Positions 21,492 to 33,789 of a DNA stretch of 64,000 nt are shown here, piece after piece (position 1 is the first letter of the stretch; each line of letters begins with the position of its first letter). Made by a program: the position numbers and the translations under genes. The stretch is from NCBI RefSeq assembly GCF_019649055.1, contig NW_026570309.1, positions 124,001 through 188,000 of the forward strand, written 5' to 3'. The notes under the pieces are model-generated. The model worked only from the letters and a program-made list of their open reading frames with translations, did not search any database and was not told the origin of the DNA. The DNA is from Paramacrobiotus metropolitanus. Taxonomy: Eukaryota; Tardigrada; Eutardigrada; Parachela; Macrobiotidae.

Positions 21492-23773
21492 GACTGCCAA
21501 GAGCATTCTGTGGCCGGCGAACAGGATCTGTCAAGGTAGGAGTAGACAGAGGTCTAAAGTGGACGTGACAATAGAATATGTGGAGGTCAGTTCCGTTTCT
21601 TTTCTGCTGGCTGCAGTCTGCACTTGTAACGAAGTTTGACCGGTATTAAGCAGTACGATAAAAATTCACGTCTACAAAATTATCTTTGACTTTTTTATAA
21701 GATTGCAACTGCAACATTACCATTTGACCTTGTTCTTTGTTCACAGATTCATATAGTTATGGCGGGAAGACAAGAAGTACTGTACACTCATGTAATAATG
21801 GATTAATGTTCCAGTATTTTGCACCGGCTTCGTGCGAGGTTTTAAATAAAATAAGATAAACTCGGAGGCTGATAAGAATGACGAAAAGAATGTCAAAATA
21901 ACAAGATATATTATAATAAAGAATGAAAGATTACAAAACATTATATATAGGTTTACCCCGTTCTGCTGTTCAGACTTCATGGGCGACTAAACTGTTTTTA
22001 AACTAAAGAAAAATAATTTTTTTTCAACGCCCTTAAGATACACGTCCAGCGTGCAGTTTCAGCAACGAAAACTGGAATCCATTATTTAGCAACCATAACT
22101 AGAAATGAAATACCAACCGGAAAAAAATTTATATTAACATTTAGATACTTCAAGAAAACTTGTTATTAAGTTCAGCCCAGATTAATTAGGTGTTCCCGAT
22201 TGTTACTTGGACTGTTCCAGCCAATCTACTACGTTCACACCTATAATTTTGCAAATCCTGAATCTGTGCGTAACGTTTTAGAAAACAAAATTCGATTTCG
22301 AACCTTCGCTATGACGCGATTAAGCAACAGGAAGTAAAATTTATTTTTTCTTTTAACCATTTAAGAGTGATGTTTTTAGTTTACCAATATGGAAAAAACT
22401 GCAGTTGAAATTACTTATTTTTTAGACGGAGTTCGTCATTCGTCTGTTATTATGGTGTAATGCAGCACCATGGGCGTTTCTGCTGCGCTCGAAATTCTCC
22501 ATTTTAATTACTGTCAATGAATAAAAATTTAAAACAGTCGAGTGTTATAGTGATGTTAGCGATGTTTTTTTTCCCGGGACAATGTGAATAATGGCGTCCG
22601 GGTGAGAAGCAACATTATTATTGGAACGTTAGACATGAAAAATTATGGCAATCACGATGCATGTACCGGCATAATGCACCATACAGTTATTTATTATAGT
22701 CTTGTGGCTTCGATGCCATTACAACAGAAACGGGAGATACCTTATGTAAACTGCATTTTGATACCTTACGTAACTGTGGTTTTTGACAGGTATCTGTTCG
22801 TTTAATTTTTTGAAAGCGTGGGAAATTTGTTTTGAACAGTTTTAGAATATTAGTACAAAGTGCGTATTTCTTCACGTTTCATTCTTCTGTTACGAATTAT
22901 ACAATGCGGCTAGCACCGTACAGGAGCGTGAACGGGAGCTGCGGATTCTGAAGACATAATTTAAATCGTTATTACTGTACCAGCAATAAGTATTAATATA
23001 TCTATATATTTTTATAAGCAGTTATAGCCTCTTGTTTGTATCATGTAGTATGTGCATCATCATGTGTGATGCATCTGTCTGTTGTTTTCATTGATGTGAT
23101 TGTGAGCAACTCGTATGCATGAAACATTATTTTTCTGTGTATTGCACACATTACTCAACAAATTGTCTGGCCGTAGTTTGGACAGCTGGAAGCTGTTTTT
23201 GCGCTTATACCAATGACCAGAAATAACGATTAAGAAAATTCACAAATAAGTTTGGCTCGCACCGATGTTATAAAGTAAAACCGGCAAAAACAACAGCTCA
23301 CGGCATGTGCAGCTTAAGGAAAATACCACAACACATATCATATGAACCTGTACACAACGCTACGCGGACCTTTCCTTCGAACAACTGTACAATATTATTT
23401 TGTTAATACTGCTTCATGGTTTTAAGAATGAGTATGTCGGTATTTGTTATTCATAGCGCGCTTATTTGCGGATTTGGTCAAAAGTGCGTAGTATCGTTCT
23501 GTAATTGTCTGTGTTTCTGTGACGGTATTAAATACGCCACTTTATACATAGGTTAACTACAGTATCTACTATAATAATACTGATCTCAAGTAGACTGCTT
23601 AATCGAATATTTTGTCAAAATTTATAATAAATTGATTAACATATGTAATTTACTATCATACCGGGATTGGGCTATTTGTTAATATGGAATCGATACATTA
23701 TCCATACACCAGCTAACAAGCTAGGACTATAGAATTGTTAAGTAAAACCAGGATTGATCATTTTTCATCAAAC
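21492..23773. other. Intergenic, upstream of TRPA copy C
   Basis: About 2.3 kb of AT-rich sequence between divergent genes (Gly/Tyr-rich peptide on minus, TRPA-C on plus). Small frames such as 22584-22805 show no domain. No RNA gene or long repeat was seen. Confidence 0.5.
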
Positions 23774-26700
23774 ATGCAACTATCTTCGGTGTTCCGGAAA
23801 TGGAAACGATCTTTTTCCCCTCCGCCGTTATCCGATGGAATGCTCAAAGACAACGCCTCCCTAGCATCCAGTGTGGCCAGAAACTATCGGGACTCTATTT
23901 CGCCGGAAAAGGGCATCGCCATCCATGGCTTCCAACCGGCATCGGCAACCGGTAGAAAGCGCTGGAGCAACGATGTCAGCACCTCATCCACCGCCAATTC
24001 CTCGTTGGACAGCAGCATCGGTGAATCCCGAATAGTCACGGGGTTTTTTCAGGTTAATGCGAGTATGAGCCATAGTTTTGTGGAATTTTTATTGGCTGTA
24101 CATGGACTTACAGATGCTCATGAAAAACAATGGTTTACATTAATAAATAACGTGGGTAAAAGTGATTTTATTATGGTGCAACATAACTAAATTATTTTTC
24201 TCGATTGAACGGAAAGGCTATTTTATTTTAAAATTAGTTTGAGTCAATTATTATTTTTCTTAATTATTTTATTTTGAGTTAATTAAGACAGTAAAAAATT
24301 GCGATTAAGATTGCATAATTTTTTCGACAACATACGTTGTTGTTTTCGACGTTGTTTAATTATATACAGATGGCTCGAATTTGGTTCTGAGCCAGTGTAC
24401 TACGTTTTAGCTACGAGCCTACGGATAACTAACAACATGGCATCGTCTCTAATGACATGGGTATTTGTACTAGTATTAGTAATATAGTCTATGTGTACAT
24501 TTGTGTGAAATGTTTATTATATCTATATAAAATATTTCGTAACCCTTTTTTACGTAAAATGCGATTTAGCAGTAGCAAAATTTTATACAAAAACAAAAAT
24601 AGCAGATATTTTATTTCGTATTATATTTTCAGACTTTCAGTTAAGCCAACACCTGTTTACATTTGAACTGGCTGTTTCTAATTTTTACATTATATAAATT
24701 TGTATTAGGCAATTTCTGCTGGAAATCGGGATATAGTCAAACGTTTAATGCATGACAATGTCGATTTGGTCCACGCAAGAAACGGCCACGGTCAAACTGC
24801 TATCCATGTTGCTGTGATGGATGGAAAATTCTCACTTGTCCAAGATCTCATAGAGAGCGGCGCAGGTACGGAAGATTAAAACTGAGCAAAATTAATTTAT
24901 TACTATACAATTACTATTAAGTTACTATGAGCACAATTCGTACAAAATAAAAGGCGTCTATGGTAATCTCAATACTGGACAAAGCATCGCAGCATTGACC
25001 GTTCATGAAATTATTATCAATTTTGGCTGACTAATGCCGGTTGTTCGGAAAAACAAAATCATCATACGCAGACATAGGTTTTACGCGGAAGAGCAGTGTT
25101 TGTCTGATTGTGAGAACAACAATGCCATTCCGCCGCGCGTAATTTATTGCCTACCGGTAATGGATTTGTTTCTGCTGCTTTACAAAAAGCCACGGTTTTC
25201 AGATACTGACGCAGCTGATGGCGACGGAAATACGGCGCTTCATCTGGCAGCACTTAAAAACTGTGGCAAAACTGTTGCCGCTTTATTGGCCTTACAGGCA
25301 AATCCCAAAGTAAAGAACGGGAAACAGGATACCCCCCTGCATGTTGCTGTCCGTGGACGGTGTACGGATGCGCTTGCCGTATGTGGCTCAAGTTTTTCCA
25401 AAAATAGTCTTATACTGCAAAATTAATTTTATAATTTTATTATTGACTAAAACATGAACTTAAAATTTACCCGGTTCATGCTTTACATATGTATCACGCC
25501 TTTATGATTATGCAGCGAAGCTTTATTTTTATTTGTGTTTTTATGCAAGAAAGCCTTATGTTTATGTGGTATGTACTAACCTTCCAGGTATGCTGAATTT
25601 TCTGAATTTTTATAACAACGCATGGACAAGAAAAAAACGGGTTGGGCATTTATTGATACAAAAATAAAATAGAGGTAGTAAATGAACGTACTAAAAATGT
25701 TTTGCTGAATTTTACTTAAGCATATGCCTACAAAATTACATGAATTTTTGAATTGAATAAAAAATTATTATTTAGGTACAGTACTTTAAATATTTTTAGA
25801 AATTGCTGGATATCTCCACCGTGGACGTCAACACTCCCGGTTTTAACGGCGAGACACCGGTACAAATAGCCGGCAGCCTGAACCAGATGGGCATGCTGGA
25901 CATGCTCATCCGACGCCGCGCCGATATCCTGCATGGCAACGACCAAGGTCTGACCGTCGTCCATCTGGCCGCCTCTAAAGGCGCTAACCAGGCACTGCGG
26001 TACCTGCTGGAAGACGACAACACCGGCTACCCGGTATCGCAGTTGGTCAGCCTGGAGGACGACGAAAAGGGCACACCACTGCATGCCGCGGTGTACGGCG
26101 GCAATGTGGAGGGAGCGGAAGTGCTGTTGTCGTTTAAGGCGGCGGTGCTGGCGCAGACGGTAGACGGTACGACACCGCTGCATTTGGCGTGCACGCAGGG
26201 ATCGGTGGAAATTGTACAACTGATCTGCGAGTATGCCGGTGAGGAGAATGAACTGGAAGAGGCGCTGTCTAAGCGAGATAACCACGGTTTGACGCCACTG
26301 CACAGGTAGTACAGGATGTAGTTCTGACAGGTACAGGATTCCTACTAGTTTTCGCTCATTTAATAATGTGCGCCAGTCAAAACTAGCACACACCACAAAT
26401 ATGTGTTTTCTTACACTAAACGACCTTTTTTGCGATTGTATACATGTGTTAGCGCACATGTACGAGTATATTAGATATTTCGATATACTGTACTTAATGT
26501 GCTTTACATAATGCAACATCTACTCGTAGTACTTTAAATGTAACATTTAAGAAAGCGTTAATCCGTTGAAAAATAATTATTAATTTCTTGCGGTTTTTCA
26601 GGGCGGCAATTTATAACCACTCTGATTTGATCGACATCTTAATTCAAGCAGTAAGTTCGCACGGCACAGCTGCAGATTGATTTGCATATTTGGAATGTAA

Positions 26701-29700
26701 CTTTTGAAGTGGTTTAAACTTTGACTGTCGTCATGCCGATAGTGCGCTAGCTGCTTATTTTGTTTGTATGTGACGAAATACAAATTATCTACATATTACC
26801 CTACCGATTATACTTCCGGTTATATAAAAACGGCGCGCTTCGGCGACAGCTTTATTACGCGGCGGATTAATGTTAATGAATTTCAGGGAGCGCCGGTGGA
26901 TGCACAGGATAAAGCCGGCAACACCCCGCTCATCAGTGCGGCATCGCAGGCGGCCGAGGATTGTATCTCTGAGCTGCTGTTCCACGGCGCCGACATGTCG
27001 GTCCAGAACAAGGACGAACGCAATTTCCTGCATTATGTTATCATCAGCGGGGCCGATCAGCATACTATATCTAAAGAAATCAACGACGTACGTCAATGAA
27101 TACAAAATGTTTAATCATGGTCGTTGCGTCATAAACATTGTTGTTCGAAAACAGAACGAAATTTTCATGAAACTGCTGAATGAAAAAGACAAAAACGGCT
27201 ATACACCGTTGCATTATGCCGCGGAAGGCGGTCTGGGCGCGGCCAGTGAAGAGCTGATTAAAATGGGCGCGGAGGGTGCTATTAAGGATGGCCAGTCGCG
27301 ATCGCCACTCCATGTCGCTGCGGCGTACGAAAAACGCATGCATGACATTTCACGCGCGACGCTAACTATAGAATTTTTGTAGGTTTGGAAAATACAACAC
27401 GGCGAAAAAACTGCTGGAATCTCCGCAAGGACTGAACACTATCAACGCATACGATCGGCAAGGTAAATGCTTAAAGGTCACCACCGCTATTGGTATTGCA
27501 ATAAGACTTTTGCTTTTAATAGGAAATACACCACTGCATCTTGCCGCCGCGGAAGGTCATAGTCGGATTGTGCAACTTCTGTTGACCAATGGAGCTTTGA
27601 TTCATAAGTAATCTGGAACCATACAAAAGTTATCACAACGTTCGCAGATTTACTAGCGTTACATGTAAATAACGAATGCTGTTGCTAGGAATTTTTCGGG
27701 AAAAACGGCGCTTCACCTTGCGGCTATGCAAAACAGCCGTGGTAAGCCACTTACAAAAATTTATTTAGGAGCAACTGCTCTACGCTTGTATTTGTAATAA
27801 CTGTGATTCAAATAGAATCCTGTGCGCTGCTCCTGAAAAGTTACGGCTATCTGGCACAAATCAAAGACCGGGATGGTGTACGTATTTCTCATTACTTAGA
27901 TGGAGCTACTTTGGTTTGCAACGCAAAATGCACATTCTGTTAAGAATTCTCTAACGGCACGATCTACTGCAGAATTCGGCATTACACGATGCGGCGGAGC
28001 GCGATGCCGGCGATTGCGTGGATTTCCTTCTGACATCAGGAGCGGAAATTACGCCCAATAAAGCCGGAGCACTACCGCTGGATTTGGCGATTTATAACAA
28101 GAACGAAATCTCCGTCGCCGCTATGATGGATCATCCGCGTTGGGAAGAGCTTCTGGCATACCCGTCCAAATTCTACAAATGGCCAATTTTGGGGCTGATT
28201 AAAAAGCTGCCGGAAGTCGTCGAGGTACTGCGATTTTTAGAGTGTATGGCTCTGCGGCGTCGCATTCTGCATTGCGAATAGATAATTTTTGCATTTCTCG
28301 TATAAGTAAAATAATAATTTAATGTAACACAAAATACTGAAATTTAATAAATCTAAATATAAACTAGTAATATTACGTACTGTCCGATATATATACGCAT
28401 ATAACGCGTATGGGTGGCGCAGCCGTAATTTTATGAACGTATGTACAGCGTATGTACGTATATACGTATGTACTTGACACAAAATTACAGAGCCTTGTTT
28501 ACAGAACTTGCTCGATCGGTGCCAGTATTCATCCCAGTGTCATCCTTTATCGCCAGACTACTGTGTACGTCACTCAATGCGCTTTTGGTTTTCTTACAAG
28601 CAGTTCAGGATATGTCATATATAATTCCAGATTGTATATGACTTTCGTATTCTGGAGCCCGATAACGCTCCCACTCAGCCCGGTGACGCAACCGACAAAG
28701 CTAAAAGCATGGAAGCAATGAATGTAAGACGACATTAAAAGACAAAAAAGCGTTCGCACAGTGCTCAAACACGTTGCTCTATACAAGAATTTAATATACA
28801 GTGTATTGTCAAGTACGAACGACTGGATCTGCTAAGCCATCCCGTGTGCAAGCACTATCTAGACACCAAATGGTAAGAAAGGTCGCCTTCGTCTGCATTA
28901 TCAAGTTTCCATACTATACGACCAGATGTACAGTCTTACGTAACTAATAATTAAAGGACATCATACGGGATTTATTTCCATTTCGTCAACCTGTTGCTGT
29001 ACATCGTGTTCTTGGCTCTGTTGACCTTTCTCTTACTACGCGGCGTTGAGAAAGAGTTAAAGCCGCATATGACACGCCTCAGCCAGGAGAATATTTGGAA
29101 GTACAAACCCGAATTCAATCAAACGCACTTCGGTCCCGTCCTCTCACGTACGACTTTAATCAGTTGACGCCAATGTCGCAGGGGTTCCTCACGCTCGTCG
29201 TGATCTTTACAAGTTTTCAACTGTTAAAGAAAATAGCCGAGATTTACTGGCAAGTAAGTACATAATGAAGCTTTATCAGAAGATCCAAAATAATGCATGT
29301 ATCTTTATCAAAGGGATTCAAATATTTCTTCCGATTGGTAAATTACATGGAGGTGGCGCTGTACATTTCGGCGCTCTGCTTCGCTATTGGCCTGTTCGAC
29401 ACGGCGGATGCGTTGATTCCCTGGCGCGTACAGTGGATTCTCGGCGCTATAGCGGCGTTCTTCTCGTGGATAAATCTCATTGTACACTTTCAGCGTTACG
29501 GTAAACTGGGCGTGTATGTCAATATCTTCTTCCGTGGGATGCGAGTGTATTTCCGGGCGATATGCGTGTACTTTATTATGGTAGTCGCCTTCAGTATTGC
29601 GTTCTGTGTACTGAATCCGGAGAAGATCGTTCCTGATAAAGCTGCATTCTATCAAGTAAGAATCGCCTGTACTGGCTGTACAATATACATGTACGTAATT

Positions 29701-30823
29701 CCTTACGTAAAGGTTACATTGCTCTTGGGGAGATTTTAGCCGAAGTTTTTTCTGATGATACACGGTACGCTGGGCTTTTTGGAGCATCCACATGCAATAG
29801 ACAGCGGTCACAAAAAGCCATGGTTTAGTTGTAACTTTGATTTTAGGTTGATCATAAGGATGACGATCAGAACGATTACCAGACTGCCAGTGTGGATCTG
29901 GAGTCATCAATCCTCCGCGTTTCCGATATGCTGGTTGGAGACGTCGATGCCATTCAGAATTATATCAGCCCGTTATTAAACGACATGCTGGTTTTCCCGG
30001 CAGCGACATACTTTTTGGCGTTGGTGACTATTGGCATGGTTACGCTGCTCATTCAAGCCATTTTGGTGTGCTCACACTTCTCACTTGTTTGCACCGGCAA
30101 CTACTTAACCGGCGTTTTTCTTTTAACGCTTTTTGGTTCTAGATGAATATTGTGGTTCAGAATCTGCAAGAGGTGGAGCGCAATGCTTCCCTGAACATGT
30201 TGACCATGCTGGTAAAGCTGCATACCAATCTCGAGGAGAAACTACCCAAATGGTTTCTTCGGCGGGTTACGAAGCAGCAAGTGCGCGTTTTTCCCAACGC
30301 TTCCGGATGTCAACGGCTACAACAGTGGCTGAAGAAGTTGTCGGTGGGCGGACTGGATGACCTTCAGCAAAACGGGGGAGGCATTGCGCCCGGCGAGGAT
30401 ACCGCTGAACGATCCATTAACTCAACATTGTTGGTACAAAACATCCATGGCCAACGATCCAGGTAATTAAACCCAAAGATCATAAGTTGTCTCCCACTTT
30501 CTGAGTGTTTGTGCATCCGGCAAACTAACAAGTTCTGATAAAGGTTGCGAAATTTAAATGGGCGAATGGATCAGCATCGGGAGCTGCTGCAGAATATTGT
30601 GCAGCGGATGGAAATCAACATGGAAGCGGATGTTCTGGATGACCCTTTTAGCGCACAGCGCCGGATCTCCCGCTACGCTGTCCCCAAACAACCGCGACCG
30701 CGAATGCTGTGGAATCGCGTAAAGAATGCTCACAGAATCAAAGCCGCCTTAAAGAAAAAGCTCACGGATAAAACCGACAAGGAAAGCATTATGCGGGACA
30801 GCGAAGGCAGCGAGATCGACTAA
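23774..30823 (+). CDS. TRPA1: TRPA-family ankyrin cation channel, copy C (one-base frameshift in S1-S2 loop)
   Basis: A full-length TRPA gene of 20 exons: 23774-24052, 24709-24865, 25203-25378, 25800-26305, 26602-26650, 26887-27087, 27155-27324, 27383-27462, 27523-27607, 27689-27741, 27816-27877, 27973-28224, 28505-28564, 28631-28723, 28802-28872, 28957-29253, 29314-29655, 29847-30065, 30143-30462 and 30544-30823. All phases close except within 28957-29253. That exon is 297 nt where copy A has 298, and its frame breaks at 29138-29142, in a CC run where copy A has CCC. With that base restored it would encode about 1250 aa. N-terminal ankyrins include ETPVQIAGSL, TTPLHLACTQ and GNTPLHLAAAEG. 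The channel part has RYGKLGVYVNIFFRG and pore SDMLVGDVDA, almost identical to copy A. The ATG at 23774 is the first in frame, ahead of a Ser/Pro-rich N-terminus. Confidence 0.87.
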
Positions 30824-31442
30824 ACTTACGCGATGAATATGTGCAGTCTACTGAATAACGGAACCGTCATACTTTGCATTTCAACTGATTGAATCGTAAT
30901 AATTAATTTTCTGTGGTGAATATATCTAAGGCTGCTTAGATTTTCTTTGTATTGTGCTAAATAGTAAGTTACCCACTGCAGACTTAATAATAATAACAAT
31001 TATGTAGTTGGTATGGTTGGCACAGTTTGCTAGCTACATACTCAGGTAGCATTTACTATGCTGGTATCTTATTATGTAGGGGTGCACACGCCAAGTTGTC
31101 ACCAAGTTGTCACCTTGATGATTTATTAAAAATTTCAGGATGACTGTAGAATTGTTAATTAATGTTTACATCGTCCCATTTTTATCCTGCTTCGTTTGGA
31201 TACAAGATTGCCAAAAAGAAAGCGTTCTTCGAAAAGTTTCGACAGGAAATTCGAAGATCACCTTCTTCGCAAAACGACCTGACCCGTCAACCGTGCATGC
31301 CTTCCGCGCGTCCAAAATTCTTTTAAAAATTCTGTTGATTCCGTTGCGTATCGGCGATAAGTCCGAAGAAATGGACATTTAATGGCCTTCAGAAACATAT
31401 CTAACCCGGTTCGTACAAACCATTCGCGAATGGTTTGGAATG
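30824..31442. other. Downstream of TRPA copy C, between original and duplicated tail
   Basis: Contains an 80-codon plus-strand frame (31140-31382) with no recognisable domain. I see no convincing gene; the stretch separates the TRPA-C terminal exon from its partial copy. Confidence 0.4.
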
Positions 31443-31567
31443 GCGACCGCGAATGCTGTGGAATCGCGTAAAGAATGCTCACAGAATCAAAGCAGCCTTA
31501 AAGAAAAAGCTCACGGATAAAACCGACAAGGAAAGCGTTATGCGGGACAGCGAAGGCAGCGAGATCG
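31443..31567 (+). repeat. Partial duplicate of the TRPA-C terminal exon
   Basis: These 125 bases match 30694-30818 (the end of the last TRPA-C coding exon) at 123 positions by eye. The copy stops just before the original stop codon, and its frame runs on to 31641. It has no obvious acceptor directly at its start, so it is more likely a recent fragment duplication than an alternative last exon. Confidence 0.85.
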
Positions 31568-32070
31568 TTGGTAAACCATTTTTCAGCTTTGTTTTCATAC
31601 AAATACTCGTAGATAGCCAGTGTAACGCGGCTACCAATTAAACGCCATTTCTTAATGCCATCTAATTGTTCGCTGCAGATTCATAGTTTCAAGCATGATT
31701 CTACGAGTATTAAGGAAAATATCAAGAATTTGAATGCGTAGTACCGTTTAAAAATGTCTTACATATGTTACACGATGCGTATAGCGATCTGAAAATCTTT
31801 AGCGCTCCTAAAACTAACGTTTTTAAAAGCAAGCGCAATGCCACAATAAGAACATGATTTACGGCAGGTTGATGACAATTAAATTACTATGGCTAAACTG
31901 CACTGCATCTCTTTATGCATTGAGCCACAATTTGCGAATTCGTTTTCCTTAACGGCCGGGATTTTCAGACTTCAACCTAGCTTAGTATCTACGTTGGGCA
32001 ATAATTAACACGCAATTAAAGCAGAGAAGCAAATTCGTGCGTGCTGCAGAGCCATTCGTACAAAGGTGCA
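31568..32070. other. Intergenic before the hairpin array
   Basis: Non-coding, no gene or RNA seen. The last bases before 32071 already resemble a degenerate end of an array unit (AGAGCC...GTACAA). Confidence 0.45.
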
Positions 32071-32920
32071 TATATCAGCCGCTACCAGTGCTGGCGCTAA
32101 TAAGCCCGGCTGTATATAGGCACGCTTGTTACGGTGCCACGGCAGAGCCGTGGTACCGTACAAGTGTGCATATATCAGCCGCTACCAGTGCTGGCGCTAA
32201 TAAGCCCGGCTGTATATAGGCACGCTTGTTACAGTGCCACGGCAGAGCCGTGGTACCGTACAAGTGTGCATATATCAGCCGCTACCAGTGCTGGCGCTAA
32301 TAAGCCCGGCTGTATATGCGCGTTGCGGTGCCACGGCAGAGCCGTGGTGCCATACGATATATATCAGCCGCTACCGTGCTGGCGCTAATAAGCCCGGCTG
32401 TATATAGGCACGCTTGTTCGGTACGGCGGAGCCGTAACCGATGGTCGTGCATATATCAGCCGCTACCAGTGCTGGCGCTAATAAGCCCGGCTGTATATAA
32501 CGGCGAGCGTTTGCCGGCAAGTGCATATATCAGCCGCTACCAGTGCTGGCGCTAATAAGCCCGGCTGTATATAGGCACGCTTGTTACGGTGCCACGGCAG
32601 AGCCGTGGTACCGTACAAGTGTATATATCAGCCGCTACCAGTGCTGGCGCTAATAAGCCCGGCTGTATATAGGCACGCTTGTTACGGTGCCACGGCAGAG
32701 CCGTGGTACCGTACAAGTCGGCATATATCAACCGCTACCAGTGCTGGCGCTAATAAGCCCGGCTGTATATAGGCACGCTTGTTACGGTGCCACGGCAGAG
32801 CCGTGGTACCGTACAAGTGTGCATATATCAGCCGCTACCAGTGCTGGCGCTAATAAGCCCGGCTGTATATAGGCACGCTTGTTACGGTGCCACGGCAGAG
32901 CCGTGGTACCGTCCCGCGGA
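32071..32920. repeat. Tandem array of nine ~100-bp double-hairpin units
   Basis: Core copies start at about 32071, 32171, 32271, 32360, 32452, 32526, 32624, 32724 and 32824, so spacing is 100, 100, 89, 92, 74, 98, 100 and 100. Each unit has a conserved core of about 60 bp whose ends pair (CAGCCG near the start with CGGCTG near the end, extended by TATAT/TATATA). A GC-rich linker follows and usually forms a second hairpin (GTGCCACGG, loop CAGAG, CCGTGGTAC). Linkers vary more than cores. The unit is not a multiple of three, so the open frames across it are not protein genes. Confidence 0.93.
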
Positions 32921-32955
32921 GTGGTAGTTTGGTCCCGGCTGATATTAGGAGATTT

Positions 32956-33031
32956 GCAGCACGTAACGTGCTGCACAGCCTCCATACTAATTTCTCGTAG
33001 AGCCGTCAGAAGCGCAGCACGTGACGTGCTG
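32956..33031. repeat. Two related short palindromes after the array
   Basis: At 32956-32974 a 9-bp-arm palindrome with one central base (GCAGCACGT/ACGTGCTGC) and at 33015-33031 a related 8-bp-arm version (CAGCACGT/ACGTGCTG), 40 bases apart. Confidence 0.85.
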
Positions 33032-33789
33032 ACAGTGATTGCACGTCCTGAAAGTGCTTGCACGTCGCACGACTCATCCGCGCTATGCAGGCGACTACGA
33101 GTAGTATGAATAATTTTTTATTCTATACTTATTTTAAAATGTATACTAGATTAATTGTTTTTTGGTGATTTTATTCAGTCAATTTTATATATTCATCAAT
33201 TATTATTATGATTTATTCGACATTTACAATATTTTGTTTAAATTCTGCTTATTTGTTATTTTATGCTGCATAAAACTTATTATTAATTTTGTTATTTTAT
33301 TCTGCATAAAACGTTTCAAGGTGAGCTTATACAAAAAACTGTTTCCATTTTACAGTCATAAATAACTTCATTTACTCCACACCAAATAATTTTAAATATA
33401 TTTTGCAATATTATTATGGCAATATTCTGTTTTAGTTCCATAATAGATGTAGGTCCTGCAATTTGCAGTCCGTCAGCAAACGCCGGGAAGATTGCGGCCT
33501 TTTAATTCTAACAGCCTGATAAACACCGCAATCAAATAAGAAACCGTCATTTCATTGAAAATGTTTCGTAATGAATTTCCCAAGAATTTCCTCGACAATT
33601 CCAACCACGGTTTCTCGTTTCATAATTATACCAATAATTTAATCCAGAGCAAAAAAAATAAACTCACAACAAAAATTTAAAAAGAACCAATTAATTTACA
33701 ATAACTAAATAATCGATTTAAATTACCTGTCACAATATTGGCGCTCACAGTATCCATCGCAAAATTCATGAGTCGGCTAAGAATTGTAA
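33032..33789. other. AT-rich intergenic sequence
   Basis: Strongly AT-rich (for example 33110-33420), low complexity, with no coding or RNA gene supported. Confidence 0.55.

Noticed and set aside
23041-23085. Small hairpin GCATCA...TGATGC upstream of TRPA-C
   Set aside because: Six-base arms are expected by chance in this length of sequence.
25728-26519. Minus-strand 263-codon frame in TRPA-C
   Set aside because: Antisense shadow of the large ankyrin exon 25800-26305; no domain in its translation.
28380-28480. Functional hairpin in the TRPA-C intron (TACGTATATACGTA)
   Set aside because: Short AT-rich palindromes of this kind arise easily from TA/TACG simple sequence; no second line of evidence.
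32037-32872. Repeated short protein frames across the hairpin array
   Set aside because: The unit is about 100 bp, not a multiple of three, so frames shift from unit to unit; openness follows from the low stop content of the repeat.
32071-32920. CRISPR-like repeat array
   Set aside because: Regular palindromic repeats with linkers look similar, but the linkers are mostly near-identical, spacing varies from 74 to 100, there are no cas genes and the locus is eukaryotic.
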